The translations under genes and the position numbers were made by a program. From contig NZ_JAICBZ010000004.1 in NCBI RefSeq assembly GCF_020179405.1, forward strand, positions 1 to 64,000: DNA of 64,000 nucleotides, given 5' to 3'. Shown one piece after another: positions 62,012-64,000 of the stretch. Every line of letters begins with the position of its first letter. Within the stretch, counting starts at the first letter, position 1. The stretch is from Xinfangfangia pollutisoli. GTDB taxonomy: Bacteria > Pseudomonadota > Alphaproteobacteria > Rhodobacterales > Rhodobacteraceae. The notes beneath the pieces are model-generated. The model had not been told where the DNA came from. It searched no databases and saw only the letters and a program-made list of their open reading frames with translations.

Positions 62012-63168
62012 AGCAAAGCCAGCAATTCGGCCGTGGGCCAGGCATCGGCGGGCAGGCCCAGGCGGATCTGTTCCTTCTGCACCGCGTCGCGGGTGCCGGC
62101 GCCCAGGATCCCGTCGATCTGGCCCACATCATAGCCGCGCGCCGCCAGCTTTTCCTGCAGGGCCTTCATCTGATCCAGGCTCAGCGCCGGGTCGGGCTGG
62201 CCCGCCGCATAGGGCGCGGCCCCGTCGATGCGGGTGGCGAAATAGGCGGCGGTCAGCACATAGGTGAAGCTCTGGTTCCAGTCGAACAAGACGCGGAAAT
62301 TCGGATAGGCCAGGAAGGCCGGGCCCTTGCGGCCCTGCGGCAGCAGGATGAAGGCGCCATCCATGGCAGGCAGCCCGCCTGCGCGGGCGGTCACGCCCAG
62401 GGCCGCCCAGTCGGCGGTGGACTTCTCGGTCCCCAGCCCGGTCAGCGCCCAGTCGAAATCGGCGGGCAGGGTGATCTCGGTCAGCCAGGGCTGGCCCGCC
62501 TGCCAGCCGTGATGGCGCAGCAGGTTGGCGCCTGACAGCAGCGCATCGGCGGCCGAGGTCTTCAGCCGCACATGGCCGTCACCGTCGCCATCGACGCCGC
62601 GTTCCAGAATGTCGTGCGGCAGCATCTGCACCTGGCCGATCTCGCCCGCCCAAGCGCCGGTGGTGGCCGGGTCGAAATCGCCCTGCGCGTAAAGCCGGGC
62701 GGCGGCGAGCAACTGCGGCTGGAACATCTCGGGCCGACGACAGTCATGGGACAGCGTGGCCAGCGCATCGCGGGTGTTGAAATCGCCCTGGACCTTGCCG
62801 AGATCGGTCTCGAAGGTCCAGAAGGCCAGCAGCACCCCGCGCGGCACGCCATAGTCGGCCTCGGCGCGGGTGAAGATCGCGTCCAGCTCGGCCGATTTGG
62901 CGCGGGCGGCGGAAAGCCGGGCCTTCGAGATCAGCGATTGCGAGAAATCCAGAAAGGTCTTGCGGAAGACGCCCTGCGCCCGGTCAGCCTTCAACACTTT
63001 CGGATCCTGCCGGGCGCCGCCGATAAAACCCTGCGCGGCTTCTGGCGGCACGCCCGCGGCCACCGCCTCGGCCACCATCGCCTGCAGGAACGCCTCGAAA
63101 TCGCCGCCACAGGGGGCGGCAGCGGCGGGGCCGGACAGGGCCAAGGTCAGAAGAACAGCGGCACGCAT
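62008..63168 (-). CDS. Lytic murein transglycosylase, MltB-like with peptidoglycan-binding domain
   Basis: 386 residues from ATG 63168, giving a Sec signal peptide (RAAVLLTLALSGPAAAA). The transglycosylase domain has catalytic Glu120 in FWTFETDLG, then WAGEIGQVQMLPHDILERGVDGDGDGHV. A C-terminal PG_binding_1 domain (about 325-386) has LQEKLAARGYDVGQIDGILGAGTRDAV. Cleaves peptidoglycan glycan strands in the periplasm. Overlaps the cobD end by 22 bp. Confidence 0.92.
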   Translation of the reverse strand: MRAAVLLTLALSGPAAAAPCGGDFEAFLQAMVAEAVAAGVPPEAAQGFIGGARQDPKVLKADRAQGVFRKTFLDFSQSLISKARLSAARAKSAELDAIFTRAEADYGVPRGVLLAFWTFETDLGKVQGDFNTRDALATLSHDCRRPEMFQPQLLAAARLYAQGDFDPATTGAWAGEIGQVQMLPHDILERGVDGDGDGHVRLKTSAADALLSGANLLRHHGWQAGQPWLTEITLPADFDWALTGLGTEKSTADWAALGVTARAGGLPAMDGAFILLPQGRKGPAFLAYPNFRVLFDWNQSFTYVLTAAYFATRIDGAAPYAAGQPDPALSLDQMKALQEKLAARGYDVGQIDGILGAGTRDAVQKEQIRLGLPADAWPTAELLALL

Positions 63169-64000
63169 GCAGGCGAGACTAGGGTGAGAAGGCAGACCAG
63201 GGCAAGCATCAGCCCCCATGCGCGCCACAGCGCACGGGCGGCGGCCTCGATCTCGGCGGGGCCGGGGTCGCGCCGGCCTTCGGGCCAGACCCAGGGGTAA
63301 TCGGTCATCACGCCCTCATAGCTGCGCGGCCCGGCCAGCGAGACATTCAGGATCGGCGCCAGCACCGATTCCGGCCATCCGGCATTGGGGCTGCGATGCT
63401 TGGGCGCATCGCGCAGCACCGGGCGCGGATCCAGCCAGCCATGGCTTGCCGCCAGCAAAAGCGCGGTCAGCCGGGCCGGGATCAGGTTCAGCAGATCGTC
63501 CCAGCGCGCCGAGGCCCAGCCGAAGTCGCGATAGCGCGGGGTCATATGGCCGACCGTGCTGTCGGCCGTGTTGGCGATCTTGTAGATCAACAGCCCCGGC
63601 AGCCCGCCGACCAGATACCAGAAGGCCGGCGCGATCACCCCGTCCGACAGGTTCTCGGCCGCGCTTTCGATTGCGGCGCGCGCCACATCGGCCTGGCCCA
63701 TCGGCGCGGTGTCGCGCCCGACGATCATCGCCACGGCGCGCTTGCCCTGATCCAGCGACTGGCGCAGGCCGCGCGCAACGGCCAGCACATGATCCGACAG
63801 GCTGCGCTGCGCCAGCAGCACTGCAACGAAAAGCGTTTCCAGAATGCCGTGGTCGGGGATCAGATGGATCAGCCAGCCCAGAAGCCCCGCCCCCAGCGCC
63901 AGCCCCACGGTCATCACCACGCCAGCCGCCTTGCGCGACGGGCCGCGATTCATCCGCGCCTCCAGCGCCCCGATCAGCCGGCCCATCAGCACGGCGGGAT
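63147..64000 (-). CDS. cobD: Adenosylcobinamide-phosphate synthase CobD/CbiB, 5' end outside window
   Basis: At least 284 codons visible; the reading frame runs off the right edge with HPAVLMGRLI, the conserved CobD N-terminal motif. It attaches aminopropanol phosphate to cobyric acid in B12 synthesis at the inner membrane. Landmarks: MVGRDTAPM-type IVGRDTAPMGQADVARAAIESAAENLSDG, the ADSTVGHM loop, and APKHRSPNAGWPESVLA. Several transmembrane helices. GTG 63992 is internal and should not be taken as start. Confidence 0.95.
   Translation of the reverse strand, partial: PAVLMGRLIGALEARMNRGPSRKAAGVVMTVGLALGAGLLGWLIHLIPDHGILETLFVAVLLAQRSLSDHVLAVARGLRQSLDQGKRAVAMIVGRDTAPMGQADVARAAIESAAENLSDGVIAPAFWYLVGGLPGLLIYKIANTADSTVGHMTPRYRDFGWASARWDDLLNLIPARLTALLLAASHGWLDPRPVLRDAPKHRSPNAGWPESVLAPILNVSLAGPRSYEGVMTDYPWVWPEGRRDPGPAEIEAAARALWRAWGLMLALVCLLTLVSPACVPLFF

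Overview
The window is a dense, very GC-rich chromosomal segment of an alphaproteobacterium, most likely a member of the Rhodobacteraceae (Rhodobacter/Paracoccus-like; genus not resolved). The basis is the gene complement: an aa3 oxidase small subunit IV, a COQ9-family protein, a DUF1013/TrcR regulator, a DUF3576 lipoprotein, a Rhodobacter-type porin and a DUF6173 protein. GANTC (CcrM-type) sites cluster upstream of smc, and four copies of an intergenic repeat containing CTTCCTCTCTG plus a G/C hairpin are present. Genes are tightly packed, often with ATGA stop/start overlaps. No tRNA, rRNA, CRISPR array, insertion sequence or prophage module was seen.

Layout. 1-8.6 kb: housekeeping and small proteins, the molybdopterin guanine dinucleotide genes mobA-mobB with a coupled third gene, an HPP membrane protein, a GAF protein, a LysR regulator and a secreted CAP protein. 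8.8-14.3 kb: a complete ydcSTUV-patD-type operon (polyamine-type ABC transporter plus gamma-aminobutyraldehyde dehydrogenase). 14.36-15.34 kb: a small A/T-richer accessory patch with a DUF2513 gene broken by one in-frame TAG and a hicAB toxin-antitoxin pair whose promoter predicts a leaderless toxin mRNA. 15.4-24.2 kb: trcR, an RNase T2, a quinone oxidoreductase, COQ9, rpsU, a divergent Lrp/ald pair with a palindromic operator candidate, an MsrQ-like protein, mscL, a GST and a Sua5-type threonylcarbamoyl-AMP synthase. 24.3-30.2 kb: an acyl-CoA dehydrogenase, then leuS-lptE-holA overlapping on the minus strand.

30.3-43.8 kb: DUF3576 lipoprotein, porin, TPR-sulfotransferase, YggS, a lytic transglycosylase lipoprotein, hspQ, an RsbV/RsbW-like pair, a gamma-glutamyltransferase-like enzyme, a free methionine-R-sulfoxide reductase, a tandem-domain GFA protein, a homocysteine methyltransferase, rluA and a glutamate-synthase-like flavoprotein. 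43.9-52.3 kb: the most system-like locus. A DeoR-family regulator is divergent from a glycine-betaine-type ABC transporter (proX, proV, a double-domain proW), which is followed by a choline/aminoglycoside-type kinase and a dimethylglycine/sarcosine dehydrogenase-like flavoenzyme. This suggests uptake, phosphorylation and oxidative demethylation of an N-methylated compound; the substrate is unknown.

52.3-64 kb: NADPH:FMN reductase, a TPP-dependent enzyme convergent with lrgB/lrgA, a GNAT and a GFA protein, smc, a 29-residue membrane peptide, a MOSC protein, a glycosyltransferase, a MltB-like transglycosylase and the 3' part of cobD.

The most unusual signals are: (1) two micro-ORFs (11048-11128 and 48865-48966) that fill gaps inside ABC-transporter operons with ATGA overlaps at both ends; (2) three perfect 22-bp palindromes spaced exactly 23 bp apart inside the second micro-ORF; (3) a helically phased GTGG-N4-CCAC operator array next to the DeoR gene; and (4) the kinase/flavoenzyme/ProXVW locus itself.
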